Source of the DNA: Desulfobacteraceae bacterium
Lineage (GTDB): Bacteria; Desulfobacterota; Desulfobacteria; Desulfobacterales; BuS5
NCBI GenBank assembly: GCA_030642865.1
Contig: DAOWMW010000083.1
Coordinates: 1-6,149, forward strand
Direction of reading: 5' to 3'
Length of the DNA stretch: 6,149 nucleotides
Position numbers and translations under genes: made by a program. Within the stretch, counting starts at the first letter, position 1. Each line of letters begins with the position of its first letter. The notes under the pieces are model-generated. The model ran no database searches. It had not been told where the DNA came from and worked only from the letters and a program-made list of their open reading frames with translations. This document shows, piece after piece, positions 5,682-6,149 of the stretch.

Positions 5682-6149
5682 TCAAGATTTACCGCAGCAT
5701 TTTTTAAATTTTTTTCCGCTTCCGCAGGGACACGGCATATTTCTCCCCACCTTTTCTTCAGACCGTTTGATGGGTCTTCGCGTTGATCCTTCATCTCCTG
5801 AACCGGAAAAGGTTAAATTCTGCTTCTTTGGCTGGTTGTATTCAGGGACTTTTTCAGGCTCTGCAACCTGTATTTTGAACATAATGTCAACAATCTCTTC
5901 CTTGATCCTTGAAATCATATTCTGAAACATCCCATAACCTTCTTTTTTATATATAATCAATGGGTCCTGCTGGGCATAACCCCTCAGGCCGATTCCCTCT
6001 TTAAGATGATCCATACTGAGAAGATGATCTTTCCAGAGATTATCCACGGTCTGCAGCATTACAAATCGTTCAAGGCCACTAAAATCCTTTTCACCTATCA
6101 ACTCTTCCTTTTTATTATATATGGCAACAGCAGGGTCGTATATCGAGCG
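5682..6149 (-). CDS. secA: SecA preprotein translocase ATPase, C-terminal 155 residues (5' end outside window)
   Basis: The minus-strand frame is open to the window edge, so only the C-terminus is seen. The fragment contains the highly conserved helical scaffold/wing region: [20 protein letters not shown] (about 28-47), then [20 protein letters not shown] (49-68) and [13 protein letters not shown] variable charged linker (about 95-135) follows, and then the terminal zinc-binding motif [18 protein letters not shown], with the C-x-C-x8-C-C spacing at about residues 140-152. SecA is the ATPase that pushes unfolded preproteins through SecYEG; this C-terminal motif binds zinc and contacts SecB and phospholipid in studied species. 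It ends in TGA (5684-5682). Downstream, ppiD follows after 69 nt on the same strand, so the two probably share a transcript and act at successive steps of export. Confidence 0.97.
   Translation of the reverse strand, partial: RSIYDPAVAIYNKKEELIGEKDFSGLERFVMLQTVDNLWKDHLLSMDHLKEGIGLRGYAQQDPLIIYKKEGYGMFQNMISRIKEEIVDIMFKIQVAEPEKVPEYNQPKKQNLTFSGSGDEGSTRRPIKRSEEKVGRNMPCPCGSGKKFKKCCGKS

Noticed and set aside
5467..5925. Plus-strand 152-residue open frame opposite ppiD and secA
   Set aside because: It is antisense to two well-supported genes; its sequence is the shadow of their codons with no recognisable domain.
1..6149. CRISPR array, tRNA or rRNA gene, or novel defence system
   Set aside because: No regularly spaced direct repeats, no cloverleaf or rRNA-like sequence, and no nuclease, toxin or defence-type domain was seen; the genes are mostly housekeeping.

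Overview
The window looks like AT-rich chromosomal DNA of a Gram-negative bacterium, probably a member of the Desulfobacterota (Desulfobacteraceae-like). That placement is inferred from the overall style of the proteins and the secA-ppiD neighbourhood, not from a marker gene. It holds two convergent gene blocks that meet in an intergenic region carrying two small mobile-element-like repeats.

Plus strand, 1-3144: the 3' part of a UvrD/PcrA-type superfamily 1 DNA helicase (cut by the left edge), then a complete PiT-family phosphate permease, then a DUF47/PhoU-like protein. The last two are tightly linked: the Shine-Dalgarno of the DUF47 gene overlaps the permease stop codon. They form a classic low-affinity phosphate transporter plus accessory protein pair.

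Convergent intergenic region, 3145-3469: a hairpin just after the DUF47 stop; a 96-bp element with imperfect terminal inverted repeats, bounded by perfect 9-bp direct repeats; a second hairpin; and a 157-bp imperfect palindrome bounded by TTA on both sides. The right-hand TTA is the stop codon of the neighbouring minus-strand gene. Neither element codes for a protein, and both look like non-autonomous, MITE-like insertions.

Minus strand, 6149-3470: the 3' end of secA (cut by the right edge) with its C-terminal zinc-binding motif, then ppiD (membrane-anchored periplasmic parvulin-type chaperone), then a 77-residue zinc-ribbon protein with one C-terminal membrane segment. The set reads as an envelope/secretion operon: SecA drives export, PpiD helps proteins leaving the translocon, and the small protein is of unknown function.

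The most notable observation is in ppiD. Its frame is broken close to the 3' end by three tandem copies of a 5-bp unit (ATTAT on the coding strand). With three copies translation stops within the repeat. With two copies the frame would run on for 53 more codons, giving a conventional PpiD C-terminus whose stop codon overlaps the Shine-Dalgarno of the zinc-ribbon gene. This could be phase-variable slippage, a fixed mutation or a sequence error.
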